64,000 nt of DNA, taken from contig MU400590.1 in assembly GCA_022578965.1 (NCBI GenBank), forward strand, positions 124,001 to 188,000. Reading direction: 5' to 3'. Numbering within the stretch: the first letter of the stretch is position 1; every line of letters begins with the position of its first letter. Shown piece by piece: positions 11,080 to 22,781 of the stretch. The stretch is from Xylaria sp. FL1777. Its lineage: Eukaryota; Ascomycota; Sordariomycetes; Xylariales; Xylariaceae. A program made the position numbers and the translations under genes. The notes below the pieces were generated by a model. That model ran no database searches, had not been told where the DNA came from, and saw nothing but the letters and a program-made list of their open reading frames with translations.

Positions 11080-12000
11080 TCACTCTTTCTGCGTGACCGC
11101 GATAGTCGCGACCATGCGAATTCTATGAACACCATCCTTGAACTCGTAGGCAGCACCCTTCTGTAGCTCTTGAACACAGACATCGATCGCCTGATCCCAC
11201 GTATCCTCGTCCGCCTGTGTCCAGCCCCCTGCTGGTGTAGAGAGGAATGTCCAAGCAATAGTTGACCATCGCTTGAGATCCGGCATGTTAATCCACGCCG
11301 GTCTCTCCACATACTGTGTGTTCTTGTACCCGGCCTCGTTCAGCAATCTCTTGAACTGCTCCGTATCGTAGTCCACGACGGCGAGGAAGGGAGGGAGCGG
11401 CGCGTCGGCCCCGCGGGTGCGGCGATGCGCCTCCTTGAGAGCTTCCTGCCAGGGCTTCTCCTTCCAGGCCGCTATGGCAGCTGTTCCACCGGGCTTAACG
11501 GTGCGCAGGATATGTTTCGCCGCACCAACCTCGTCGTCGAGGCCCAGGAGAACGAAATCAGTTATGGATAAGTCGAAATAGTTGTCGGGAAATGTGAGTG
11601 TGTTGGAATTCATCTCTTCAACTGTGACAGGCCATGTTGGGTTCTCCTTGAGTTTTGCACGCAGCTGTGCCAGGTAGTTGGCGCTCTTGTCGGTAGAGTG
11701 AATCTTGATATCAGCTGGAACGCCCGAGGCCATGATCTCCCCTGTAACGGAGCCATATCCACATCCGTTGTCGTGAATCACCCAGCCGGACTTAATAGGC
11801 GGCACCACTTTGATCACTTCCCGCGCGATTGCCTCGCTGACATCGCCCTGGAGCTCCTGTGCTAAAGCACCGTCAAACTTGACGGCTTGCTTGGGGAAAA
11901 ACCTTTCTGATGACATTTTGCGAGAATACGGTCGTCGTACTACTGCACGCCTGGCAAATCGTTTAATAGGGGCAGAATAGGACAGCATGCGGCGGAACAT
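11080..12000 (-). CDS. Class I SAM-dependent methyltransferase (candidate S-methyltransferase)
   Basis: Single exon, 306 aa. SAM motif I is VIHDNGCGYGSVTG (about residue 75), followed by an acidic STDKS strand and motif III VKPGGTAAIAAW. This is the UbiE/Methyltransf_11-25 fold. The I-H-D-N-x-C-G form of motif I recalls, from memory, the GtmA-type thiol methyltransferases that bis-S-methylate reduced gliotoxin; that match is not verified. The first 30 residues are rich in Arg, Ser and Tyr with no acids before the second Met (residue 30), like a mitochondrial presequence; starting at that Met (11913) would remove it. It is tail-to-tail with the MFS pump and head-to-head with the CmcJ-like gene. 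Methyltransferase is secure; S-methylation is inference. Confidence 0.8.
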   Translation of the reverse strand: MFRRMLSYSAPIKRFARRAVVRRPYSRKMSSERFFPKQAVKFDGALAQELQGDVSEAIAREVIKVVPPIKSGWVIHDNGCGYGSVTGEIMASGVPADIKIHSTDKSANYLAQLRAKLKENPTWPVTVEEMNSNTLTFPDNYFDLSITDFVLLGLDDEVGAAKHILRTVKPGGTAAIAAWKEKPWQEALKEAHRRTRGADAPLPPFLAVVDYDTEQFKRLLNEAGYKNTQYVERPAWINMPDLKRWSTIAWTFLSTPAGGWTQADEDTWDQAIDVCVQELQKGAAYEFKDGVHRIRMVATIAVTQKE

Positions 12001-12655
12001 TTCGAAGACGACTTACAATATTTAGCTATGATATATTAAGGTACAATAGTCAACTGTCGGGGGCCGGCGGGGGTTATTAAGTCCTATATGCTAAGCGGCC
12101 ACTTTGCAATGCTACCATGTGAAGCTCCAAGACCACCACCCTCGTATATACCCTTGTACCCCTTGTTTTTTTCAGCTTCTACGCTGGTCTAGACTCAGCC
12201 TTGACGAGCCATTCAACGAGTGCGGTACGGTACTTTGTATTGACATGGGGCGAGGGGCTCGAACGGCTCAAATTCGAAGTACGACTCAGGTGATCTAAAT
12301 ACAGCCAATTATAGTAGCATAGGGATCGGGCAGACTCATCTAAAGTCTTGGATACGAACAAGTATCGAATCTGGTCCTGTTTGTTTTGATACGTGGCTTG
12401 GCCCCCGTGGTACGAAAACACTCTCCGCTTCAGTCTTAGATTGAGATTCTTGATTCATGCCCGCTGGCTTTTGCCGAAATAAGCGGTCATGCTGTTACCG
12501 GGTTCTCCGCGTGTCGCGCCCCGACATGAGTCCCGCAAACCCGCCAGGGGCACCTACTAATACCCAAATGAATGGTAATTATGTTGCATTTACAATTCTT
12601 ATTGATTACCATCCCGGGTATTATATGTATCTCGAATATAACGAATAATATTATC
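12001..12655. other. Divergent promoter: methyltransferase and CmcJ-like gene
   Basis: No gene seen. A one-mismatch palindrome (TCGGGGGCCGG, 12057-12067) lies 57 bp before the methyltransferase ATG. The rest is unremarkable AT-rich sequence. Confidence 0.45.
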
Positions 12656-13745
12656 ATGGCCACTGTTGAGAGTCGGATGACATTTTTGGAGCCCTGGGTC
12701 AATAAAACCGAAGAGCCCTACGTTCGCGGGAAAACCAGTGATCTGTACCCGCGCACAAATTTCACGAACCTGGATTATTCAGTTCTTGTTCAGGATGCTA
12801 GACCGGAAAAGGAGAGTTTCAACCTCGACACTCACGGGTTCGCGTTCTATGATTCTGATCCGCCGGCGGATTCCATCATTCAGGCTGTTCGAACCAGAGA
12901 TCGGCAACAGGTTGAGGAGTTTTACTACCCAGAAGTAGAAGACTTGGTGAAGAGGAAGACGGGAGCCAGCAAGGTGATCATTTTTGATCATACCTATCGG
13001 CGCCGAGATCCATCTCTTGCTGTCAATGAGAATCCCAATGGCAGAGAACAACCCGCCACTGTAGTATGTGCTTAAAATGATGAGATGTAATGCGAAATTA
13101 CTGAAACGGAAACAACAGGTGCATTGCGATCAGTATGTTAAGTACATGTGTCTAAGCCACTATAAAACGTCAGTTAATCGAGACATAGATCAGCTTCGGG
13201 CGCTATTGGAAGAGTTCGACGACATGCTGGAGAATATGCGGAGAAGCTATTGCGAGGCAGAGCCCAGATTATCAAGTGAGTACCTTTGTTTCGAGACTCA
13301 TAACACTTTTATCATGTATGATTAGAAACGCTGACTGGAAAAAAGCGTATGGCGTCCCATACACGGCACCGTCGCTGACTGGCCTCTCGCAGTAATGGAT
13401 TACCGCAGTCTCAAAGATTCCGAAGTACATGCTACCAGCATCTTTAGCCAAGAATTCGATATTCAAGGTTCCACGGTATCCATTAACTACGGCAAGGATC
13501 AACAGTGGTACTACCTCGACCAGCAGAGAACTGATGAAGTTACTTTCATCAAGATCTGGGACAGCAAAGATGGAGTAGCGAAAAGTGAGTCTCATGCTGG
13601 GTGTTCCATGTCGTTGATATTGCATGAAGGAGAACTAATTATACTAGTGTGCCCTCACTGCGCTTTCTTACACCCCCAGGCACCAGCTAATGGACCTCTA
13701 AGGGAGAGTGTTGAAGTTCGTTGTTTGGTATTCTACGAAAGTTGA
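12656..13745 (+). CDS. CmcJ/AsaB-like hydroxylase-desaturase (GA4 desaturase family)
   Basis: Five exons were deduced: 12656-13063, 13119-13132, 13189-13275, 13346-13584 and 13648-13745 (281 aa). The second exon is only 14 nt, and the acceptor at 13188 could instead be 13182. Splicing assembles the family hallmarks VHCDQ, RAQIINVWRPI, DWPLAVMD, and a late block CPHCAF followed by RESVEVRCLVFY. These belong to the CmcJ / AsaB / CTB9 group of fungal oxidative enzymes, found in several natural-product clusters as hydroxylases or desaturases. It lies between the candidate S-methyltransferase and GliK-like genes. A hydroxylation or desaturation of the dioxopiperazine or a side chain is plausible. 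Family confidence is good because four independent junctions converge on the motifs; the reaction is unknown. Confidence 0.75.
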
Positions 13746-13872
13746 GCCGTAGGCTGTGTGAACTGAGTCCATCCGAACTAAGTGATGTCCCGAGGGAATA
13801 GAGGCGTAAGCCCTTCGCGATACCTTACTTGGATTGATATCATCTCGTGAAAATTGACAGGTCTAGCATGTA

Positions 13873-14716
13873 TCAAAGAAGAAGATTACTCCCCATCCCA
13901 TCTCCCCGTCCCCAAATAGGCCCATGGAAAAAGTCGTGATAGAGCCACATAGTGAAGACGATGCTGCGTACGAGAGCAATGACCCAAATAGGCGCATTGC
14001 CTGTTTCGCTTCGCTTCAGACTCGCCTTTGTTATTTTCTCCGCTAGTCCCATGACGGGTACCCAGAACGCCAGAAATAGAGCAGCGCCAATCCGAGTCAC
14101 CAACTTGGTGGGCTTGAGATATACCGGAATCTGTGCCAAGTAGGTTTGGTATGATCGTGGCATTTTTGCTTCTTCTGCTCCTATACGAAGTAGGTTCTAT
14201 GATGCATATGGTTCAAACAGTCAGATGATAATTTCATTCGCTTCGCCTCTAGGACGAGTTGGGGGGCATTACCATATAGCGACTGCTTGGCCTTGCTCTG
14301 TGCCGCATGACGGTCACAAGAGATCTCACAGAGAAGCTGCTGACTGCCTTAATCGATGACTTCTCATCATCGTGTGATAATGCATGCGCTCTGACCTCGA
14401 CTTCGGCATAAGCGATCCCTCCACCCTCGGATGCAAGGACTTCAGTGTACTTCTTCGGGGTAAGCTTGTACGCAGTTCCAACCAACTGCATGCTGTTTCG
14501 GTGAGGGTCGACTGGAGAAATACTCGCATATGAAGGTTCGGAGTAAGGTACACCAGCACTATCCATAGATAAAACCCATCCAGGAACGGTCACAGTCGCC
14601 GTGTCGAGAGGGACAATGCCACGGCCTTTGATGAACTTTTCTGTGCTCATATTTGAGCCGTATGCAAGGTACCAGACATTTTCCTTGGGGGCTGGAAGTG
14701 TAAATACCACTGTCAT
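13873..14716 (-). CDS. GliK-like gamma-glutamyl cyclotransferase
   Basis: Exons 14716-14273 and 14196-13873 on the minus strand give 255 aa. The N-terminal half has the cyclotransferase glycine-loop motif VWYLAYGSNMS and, further on, the SEGGGIAY block holding the acidic residue typical of the fold. The C-terminal quarter has two hydrophobic segments, as in fungal GliK proteins. In gliotoxin synthesis GliK removes the gamma-glutamyl part of the glutathione-derived side chains, so this gene indicates that sulfur is introduced from glutathione. An open extension upstream to about 15037 has no family similarity, so ATG 14716 was chosen. It is divergent from the NRPS, sharing a spacer of about 320 bp. 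Confidence 0.82.
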
Positions 14717-15039
14717 TCTTGGTAGGATGAAGATGTGGCGTAATGGGTAAGCCTCACTAAGAATCAAAAGCCACGGGATTATGAACCAGTTTCTCAACTT
14801 TAGGTAAGCCTGAAGTATGTAGGGATGATAAAGAGGGAGTCTTGAACCTGAAGGAATACTAAGTAATATCAAAGTATCCACGACGTTTGCAGAAGTATTC
14901 CTGGGACCAATGTAGTCGGTAGCCGGTCGGGAGGCACTGGTGTCCGCCTCCTTACCTAAGAAAAAACACAGCAGTATGTCCAACGAGGATTCTTTAACCC
15001 CCTTTCGTATATGTGTTAAAAGCAGCTGAAGTACCATGC
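14717..15039. other. Divergent promoter: GliK-like and NRPS
   Basis: No separate gene and no trace of an adenylation domain upstream of the NRPS. It includes TCGGTAGCCGG at 14926-14936, one base off the cluster palindrome. Confidence 0.5.
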
Positions 15040-18000
15040 ATGGCGTCGTTTAGTATCCATGTTCTTAGCGCATTGACTACAGCTCACACTACTATGTCAT
15101 GTTTTCAAGAAAAGCAATTAGAACGGGGTTTGCCACAGCAACTCTCTATAATGAACAACCCGGTTTCAGACTCCCTCCCTGGAGACATGCTACTCAAGAT
15201 AATAGAGATCGAGCTCAGGATCCCAGCACAACAACTCGACCTCGATTCCAGCTTCGTTCGAAACGGCGGAGACTCCCTATCGGCACTTAGAGTTGTCTCG
15301 TCATGCCGATCGAAGGGTATTGCGGTTACCGTAGCTATGATTATGAGCTATGAGTCTATGAGACACCTCATGCATGACTTACAACATCAGTGCAGAAATG
15401 ACACCTTCAGCCACTTTATCAGCCAAGAAACCACTCTCAGCGACAGCGATAACAAAGCTTCGTCGATAATTCAACCAGAACCCAAAATCTCCTCTCATCA
15501 CCCTCGTGCGACTCGCATGCAACTATCACTTATACACGGTAGTAGGGCTGTGTCAGGGAGCAATATTATACGATACTCTGAAGTTTATCACACTGCCTAT
15601 ATACCAGAAGTGAAATATGCCTGGCAAATCTTGTTCTCAATGGAGCCTATCTTCCGAACGAAATTCGAGATTATCAACAACGAGTATCACTTAGTTGAAA
15701 ATACCGAAGCCAGCTTTGTATGGGAAGAAATCATCGTTAATGACCGGCGAACGTATTTATCCACTCAGCGAGTCTATGACTCCAGCTGTGGTTTCTTAGG
15801 GTCTACCTTTAAGGTGGTTCATCTGAAATCTAAAATGGAAAAGTCTGAGAGTACAGTCATCTGGAACATACACCATGCTTTAATTGACGGCTACTCAAGT
15901 GTGTTGCTCTTGAACAAGCATAGGGCTCTGTTAGCAGGGCATTCTATCAGCGCTGGTCCGTCATTTGGCAAGTTTATCGATCACATTTCTGAAATACACA
16001 ACTTATCGACATCGAAGTTGGTCAGTCAAAGCTTCTGGGCGGCGCAAAGGGCAACTTTAAAGTCATCTAGAGCAGAACTTAATTTACCCCGTTCAGCATT
16101 CCCCTACAACCCTATATATGCGCGCAGTTATGTGAGGCTGGGGGTAGCTTGGGATACATTGCATCGGCACTCAAAGACTCACGGAGTAACTATGGCATCA
16201 CTATTTTACGCGGCATGGGCATTAACGCTGGGTAGATACATCGATTCGGACGACATCTACTTCGGCGTTGTATTGTCAGGTCGCAGTGTGCCAGTTACTG
16301 GGGCTGATGCGGTTATTGGGCCGTTGATCAACACCGTACCGTTCCAGGTCTCTCTCAAAGCGAATCAGAAACTTCCTAACTTCTTGATGTCTATTTTCAA
16401 GCATGCCATACAGCTAGAGGAGTACCAGTGGGTCATGCCACAAGACGATATTACGGGGGGGTTCCCGTCTATTCTCAATATTCACTTCGAAGAACCGCTC
16501 CTAAAAGATAATCCTTTAGGTCTACTCAGGGGTTCAGAGGCAACCTTGATTTCTGAATCTCCCCTGAGTGTTGAGATCCATCTCCGTGAAGATGTGTGCA
16601 TCCTCTTTCATGAGCATGTCTATTGCAATTGGGATATAGAAGGCCTAGCAAGATGTTTTAGCGAAGCTATCACAGCCTTGGTTCATTCTGACGGGACTGT
16701 CAAGGAGATTGGGGATACCTTGCTCAGTGGTGACGTAGAGAGACTCTGGGACTACGGCAACTGTCGCACAGGATATGCTGAAAGCAATAGTTGCACCGAA
16801 GATCTCGTAAGCCTTTTTGACAAAACAGCGGCAGAAATACCGGAGTATGTCGCACTCGAAAAGGGTAACGAAACAATAACGTACGCTCAGTTGCATATAC
16901 GAACAACCGCAATTGCTCGTAAGTTGAGTCATCACATTCGACCAGGAGACGTCGTTTGCGTTCATGCAGACCGCACTTTAAACTGGATCGTGGCTATCTA
17001 CGGCGTCCTGAAAGCCAGAGGTGTCTATTGCCCTCTTGATGCAGATCTGCCCGGCAAGGTTCGAAATCAGAACTTCTCTGATTCAGGAAGTAGAATTTTC
17101 CTCGTCGGCCACGACGCAAACAAAATACATCAGCCAACACATTGTCAGTCGTGTCTTTCCGTTGAAGAAATGCTACGAGAGCAGGATGAGCATAGCGGAG
17201 TGTCGCAATCTGCACCTGAAAGTAGAGGAGCTAGTGCTACCCCTGAGCCGTGTGAAAGTGCATATCTCTGCTACACCTCCGGGTCGACCGGGAAACCAAA
17301 GGGTGTTCTATGCACACATAGAGGCTTGTTGGCGTTCCAAAAAGACTTCAATGTTCGTCTGCAATCTAGACCTCGTTGGCGGATCGCTCAGATTATGTCG
17401 CCAGCGTTCGACGGTAGTATCCACGAGATATTTTCGGCGCTTTGTTATGGCTCTACTTTAGTCCTTCGAAGTTTGCTGGAACCCTTGGAGCATCTCTCAA
17501 CAGTAGATGCTGCTATTCTAACTCCGTCGATAGCTAGCCTCTTAAAACCGGAGGATTTCCCATCCTTGAAGGTGCTCTATCTTGTTGGGGAAGCTGTCTC
17601 GCCGAGCGTGCGTGATAAATGGGCAAGCGTAGTAACGTCATTCAACATGGTAAGTGTCACCCGTAAATATTCAGAACGCGATTTACGCTTCTATTTCGAC
17701 CTTAGGCTGAAATACCGTTATATTCCTCTATTGCTGTTCCGTTTATTGACAGGTTACTGTGTCATTAGTACGGGCCAACAGAAGCGACATGCGGAGTGAC
17801 AATCAAAGAGTTAAAGACCCTACTGCCTGTTACCCTTGGGAAACCTGTCTCTTCGGCTCGAATCTATGTGCTCGATCACCAACGTAGGTTGGCTCCGCTG
17901 GGGGTAGTGGGCGAGATATATCTTGGAGGGATTCAGATATCTCAGGGGTATGTTAACCAGCCTGAGGAGACCGCGCGTCGGTTCCTACCTGACTGCGTAT

Positions 18001-19937
18001 TACCTGAAACTGGTAATCGCATGTACCGAACAGGAGATCGAGGTTATTGGGATGAGAAAGGAGAATTACGTTTTTGCGGAAGAAATGACCGCCAAATCAA
18101 GCTAAGAGGGTTTCGCGTTGACCTAGACGACGTCGAAGTACGAATCCACAACGCTATCTCCGGTTGTACTGGCGTTGCCGTCACGTATAACGATGGCGAC
18201 CTTGTCGCCCAGCTCAAACCATCTAATTTAGATGTGTCCCAGGTCCGAAAGCAACTTTCCGAAACCCTTCCGGGATATTCAGTTCCACGAAGAATCGCCA
18301 CAGTTTCAGAATTCCCACATACGAATGCTGGAAAGGTTGACTACAAAGCCGTCAAAGCCTCAGCTATTGTAGAATCAACTGATCATGACGTCGGACTGAT
18401 GGATACAGTTTCCGCTGCTTGGAAGGATGTACTTCAGCAGCCCAATATCACCTTAAACGCCAGCTCTAATTTTATTGAGTCAGGGGGCCATTCATTGCTG
18501 CAGCTTCAGTTGGCGAATAAACTTTCTACTCTTCTCGGGTATGCTATCCCGCTGGGTCTAATTATACAGGCATCTACACTTGGTGACCTAGTGGAGAGGA
18601 TAACAAAGACAATTCCTGTCGACCAGGCCAATTTCAGCCCAGAAATTGAAAATTCCCAGGCTTCTATTAACGAGGAGAGTTGGTGGCGAAGATATAACTT
18701 CAGCGGCGGCTCGGCATCGTTCAATGTTACCCTTTGCTTTAAGCTTGGGTCTGAGGTGAACGTGGAGAGTCTAGCAACCTCTTGGAATATCATACTTCGG
18801 CGTCATTTGAATTTACGTTGTCATTTCCTATTAACAGCAGAAGGCTTTGTGCAGAAGCAATTCTTCGAGAACCCCCCTGAAGTCAAGATGGCAAAGTCAA
18901 CCGATATATACACGGATATCAATACACCATTTGACCTCGAGCGAGACTATCTTATTCGTGTCACCTTGACACCCGATACATTACTTCTAGTGGCAAGTCA
19001 TATTATCTGTGACTATACCGCTTTTAGAACGATGCTTTATGAAGCGGGCTGTGCCTATCATGGTGTCAGCCTTGGTGAACCTTCTCGGATTAAGGGGAAG
19101 GTCACCTCCCAACCTACTCCTAACGACATCCAGTTCTGGAAAACGTATCTCCGGAATTCTACCAACCAAACCTATAGTGTCGGCGGACTCTCAAAGACGC
19201 GAAGGTCTTATAGCGGCTCGTCACACCTATGTCACGTCAAAAAGAGCACGTTTCTGAGACTCGGGCATTTCATCTCCTCTCAAAGACTTACCGCTCACCA
19301 CGTCTCGCTTGCAGCTGTAGCGGTTGCCCTACAACACCATTATACCCAGATTGACGTCACACTCGGGGCACCATATTTAGGTAGGGGTCACTCTTCTACG
19401 TATGATACTGTAGGGTTGTTTCTCGAACCTCTTCCCATTCGAGTTCGATATTCCCCGGATGAAGAACCAATATCACCGCGGCCAAACTCTGAGTTTCTGG
19501 CAGAAGTTAGAAAATCTAGTCAAAGGGCTCTTAGCCATGCTATTTCCTGGCACGAGATTCTCAAAGCTACAGACATGACAGACGATCTTCCAGATAACCA
19601 CCTCTTCGATGTGATGGTATCATACCACGAGGCGTTCGGCAAGCTTCGCATGCCGGATGTCGACGCTGAGCTATTATACACGTGGACGGAAGGCGCCAAG
19701 TTCAAGCTCATGGTGGAATTTATTACAGCAGACGATACGGGCCTCATAGTGCGTCTAGAATACAGTGAGGAGTGCTTCACAACAGATGAGATCAAGCTTC
19801 TAGGGAAGATGTTTGTTTCGGCCTTTGAGATGCTTGTGGATAGTATGCCTCTAGCTGCCATCAAAGAAACACTCTCACGGTCATCTGTTAATCCCGGTCG
19901 GAAATTACCACCTTTTGGAGTCCTTTGCAACTCTTGA
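15040..19937 (+). CDS. Nonribosomal peptide synthetase, T-C-A-T-C (GliP-like core)
   Basis: Exons 15040-17649 and 17769-19937 give about 1592 aa. The intron lies in core A5, and splicing restores NMYGPTEAT. Domains (approximate residues): T1 45-115 with GGDSL (Ser 79); C1 150-560 with IHHALIDG; A 590-1090 with YTSGSTGKPKGV, FDGSIHEIF, GRNDRQIKLRGFRV and Lys in NAGKVDYKAV; T2 about 1080-1150 with GGHSLLQ; C2 1170-1570 with the variant SHIICDY keeping His and Asp. GliP-type ETP synthetases are A-T-C-A-T-C-T. Here the first A and the last T are missing: upstream is the divergent GliK promoter, and the 1.1 kb downstream has no thiolation-like frame. No internal stop was seen. The enzyme must be loaded in trans, or the gene is a rearranged remnant. 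The exact ATG is uncertain; 15127, 15151 and 15187 are alternatives. Confidence 0.88.
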
Positions 19938-20363
19938 GAAGCTTGGGATAGAATAGCCTACAAATTAATGCGCGAGTCATTATGTATATAAGCTAGCTCT
20001 GTTCCCGCAACAGACCAGAACATATTCATTCTCCAGATAGATTTTCAATACTAGAGTACCTACAACATCATGTCATAAATATTACAGAATTAGTGAGCGT
20101 CGTTGAACTCAAGCACTCGGAAAGATCACATTTAAGAGTGAAATGCGCTGATCGAAACTGTCGACAACCAAAGGATACCTTAATCACCCAAACTTGTCAA
20201 ATCAACTGTCGAGATGATTTTACTGGGCTCTACACATTTACACCTACGGCAGTGCAATATTATTGACTAGTTTAGCTACGGATCGCAGAGGTCTCCTTAG
20301 CCTCTAGCGTGACCCTAGCACGATGAGAGGGCAATAGGAGACTATCCAAATTGGGTAATATTC

Positions 20364-20374
20364 TCGGGCACCGA
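20364..20374. promoter_or_regulatory. TCGGNNNCCGA palindrome, site 2
   Basis: Exact TCGG-GCA-CCGA, about 430 bp past the NRPS stop and 700 bp before the second MFS gene. It is 14 bp from site 3, so two dimeric regulators could bind on nearly the same helix face. Confidence 0.6.
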
Positions 20375-20377
20375 GCT

Positions 20378-20388
20378 TCGGGGCCCGA
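20378..20388. promoter_or_regulatory. TCGGNNNCCGA palindrome, site 3
   Basis: Exact TCGG-GGC-CCGA in tandem with site 2, inside a longer dyad CTTCGGGGCCCGAAG. It is the most symmetric copy in the window. Confidence 0.6.
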
Positions 20389-21076
20389 AGTTCGGGTACC
20401 ATCGCAACCCGGTTCACAGAAGGTCTGGTTACGTCTCCAATGAGTGAAAGAGATGGATTCCGGCCCCAGATCACTTAATTTCGCTCGAAGCAGATGATTG
20501 TCGTAAATATTAGCATTTCATTCGGTGTCTTGTAACTTGCATCGGCAAAAAGGCCTGGGCTAATTAGGCTACTACGGTACCGGTATTATGGGAATCCCTG
20601 TTGATGCTACATTGATATGCCTCGATTTGGTAAGCTTGTATCTTCGCTTCGGATGCCCATTGTTGATCTCTTTCGCATTCATGAGAGATTCCCCTTTCAG
20701 TATCGGAGTAGATTCGTATCATATACACTCTTAAGCCCTTCAACCCAGGGACTCCCATATGGATGGGATACGTCTCACTCCGTATTTCTTGCTACATGAC
20801 CACAATGCCCAAGATTAACCCAAGTGAATAACTTATAAGATATATAATCTAAGATGAAATGCGGAATATGGCTTCATAAGGTATCATAGCTTATTGTAAC
20901 TAGAGTATTCGGATACCGATATAGTATGCTAAATAATTTCAGCGTTAAGACCTCATCACTACCTAGACACAGCCTGGATGATTAAGTACGTAACTTCATG
21001 TGCTTCCATGAACTATCAACTCTTTTTATAATTCTCATATGATACATTTCATACGGATCGATTGTTGATCGCCGCC

Positions 21077-22781
21077 ATGAGCTACAGCTCTTATGAGCCC
21101 GGAGAGGAAGCCCCTCTAGTAGTCCCTACCCACGACCGTCCGTTTGACCATGATGCGCGGTTAGCGACTCAAGATGATTTCAGACCAATTAAATTCATCA
21201 ACTCACCTGCTTCCGCCTTACCAATTGCCCTGCTCTCAGCATTGGCTGTTGCAGCTACAGCGGCGACGCAGATCTACACTTATGCAAATCTGCTATGCAA
21301 GGACGCGCAACACTGTAATGATTCGGAAAGCAGAAAATTTGCAGCCTCTGTGGCCGTCGCAACAGCTGTCGCAAATGTTTGTGCTCTGTTCTCGATCCGA
21401 GGCTTCGAGGCCTTGTGTAAGAGATATACGAGGGTTGGGTTAGCGATCTGGCTCCTCGTTCGATCTTTTAGTGTGATTGCTTTAGCTCTTGGCGGTGAGT
21501 TAGAACAGATTTCATATGTCTTGTGTCAACGAGAGAAGAGTTAAACTACAACTAACACTCATGAATGCAGTGTTCGTTGGGAATATTGGAATTGCCATGT
21601 CTAGTCAAGTCTTCGAGGGATTGGCGTCAGATAACATCCTCCATTTCAGTCTTAACTCACTGTATGTGCGAGCTAAGACTGTGAATGGGACGTCAAAACT
21701 GATCGGGTCCTCTCTTGCCTTGTATATGATTGGAATATCTTTGAGTCCCTCAATTGCCAGTTTGCTTGGAAATTTTAGGTACAGTTTCGTCATGGCATAC
21801 GGGTTATTTCTCATAGCATTTCTATACCTCGTGGTATGCGTACGTGTATCCCAGACAGATGCCTCTGCCGGATCGAATGACACCAGGCCTGATAACATAG
21901 ATACCGAAGCCGAGGCTCTAACGCCAACCCTGTTTTCTCGCATATCAGACTTTATGGCTTTCCCAGTTTTATTCGTTACTGAGGATTATTGGCGTGCGCT
22001 GCCCGGTCTTGCTATCCTATTCTACAATTCGGCGCAGTCGTACATCTTCTCAGCCCTCATGGTTCATACATCAGTTCATTTCGGGTTTTCAAGCCGCGAG
22101 AATGGGCATCTTCTAACAATTATCCACGCTGTCGCATCAGGATACCTCTTCATGGTACTCTTCCTAACACCGAAAGTCTCAGCAATCATAGAACAGAGAA
22201 AGCCAAAAACCTATGATGTTATTACTCCGACATCCCAAAGAGGCAAACGAAATGATAAGAGTAGATTTACAGACGCCTCACTCGCTCTCGTATCTTTCCT
22301 CATTCAAGCAACTGCTTTGATTCTGGTGGCAATTGCCCGGGAACTTGTAAGCAAATCTCATTTCTCTTTCAATCACTCTAAGGGGCTACTCATATGAGGT
22401 ACTTCTTTGGAACTTCACCACGAATACCAGTCTTTCCTTTATTCGGGCGTGATTTGACTTGACCCTTTACAGTGGCAGATTTATCCAATCTCGGCTCTTC
22501 TAGCTCTTGGCTTAGCCTGCCCTGGCTTTGTAAAAAGTTACTTCGCAGCATCGTTTGAATCTACATCGAAACCTAGAGCTCTTGCATATCTCGCTATCAT
22601 GGAGTCATGTGGGAGTCTCATTGGTCCCATTGTAGTAGGTGGCTTGCAAGCTGTTTGGTCCGATGGTAATACCTTCATAGTAGCTGCGTGTTGTGTGTGC
22701 TTCGCAAGCATCCTGTTTCTTCGGGGTGTCATTATAGATCGCCGCAGAGTGTCACATAGCGAAGGCCAAAGTTCATTATAG
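21077..22781 (+). CDS. MFS-type transporter, second (12-TM class)
   Basis: Exons 21077-21494, 21571-22346 and 22473-22781 give 500 aa; the ATG has a strong context (GCCGCCATGAG). About 11-12 hydrophobic helices are visible, with a polar N-terminus and a long charged loop in the middle (around residue 260). There is no clear motif A, so it belongs to the divergent MFS branch seen in fungal clusters rather than the GliA-like DHA2 group. It probably moves a pathway intermediate or the product across a membrane. It lies directly downstream of two tandem regulatory palindromes and just before TrxR-B on the same strand. Transporter fold is likely; substrate is unknown. Confidence 0.72.

Larger units (their letters stand above)
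19938..21076. other. Intergenic between NRPS and second MFS; carries two tandem palindromes
   Basis: No gene and no thiolation domain found. It holds two exact TCGGNNNCCGA palindromes in tandem (20364 and 20378). The downstream 700 bp are AT-rich up to the MFS ATG at 21077. Confidence 0.55.

Noticed and set aside
14717..15037. N-terminal extension of the GliK-like gene or upstream NRPS adenylation domain
   Set aside because: The minus frame is open to 15037 but has no family similarity, and there is no plus-strand A-domain motif here.
19938..21060. Terminal thiolation domain of the NRPS in a later exon
   Set aside because: No G-G-x-S-like motif in any frame between the NRPS stop and the second MFS gene.
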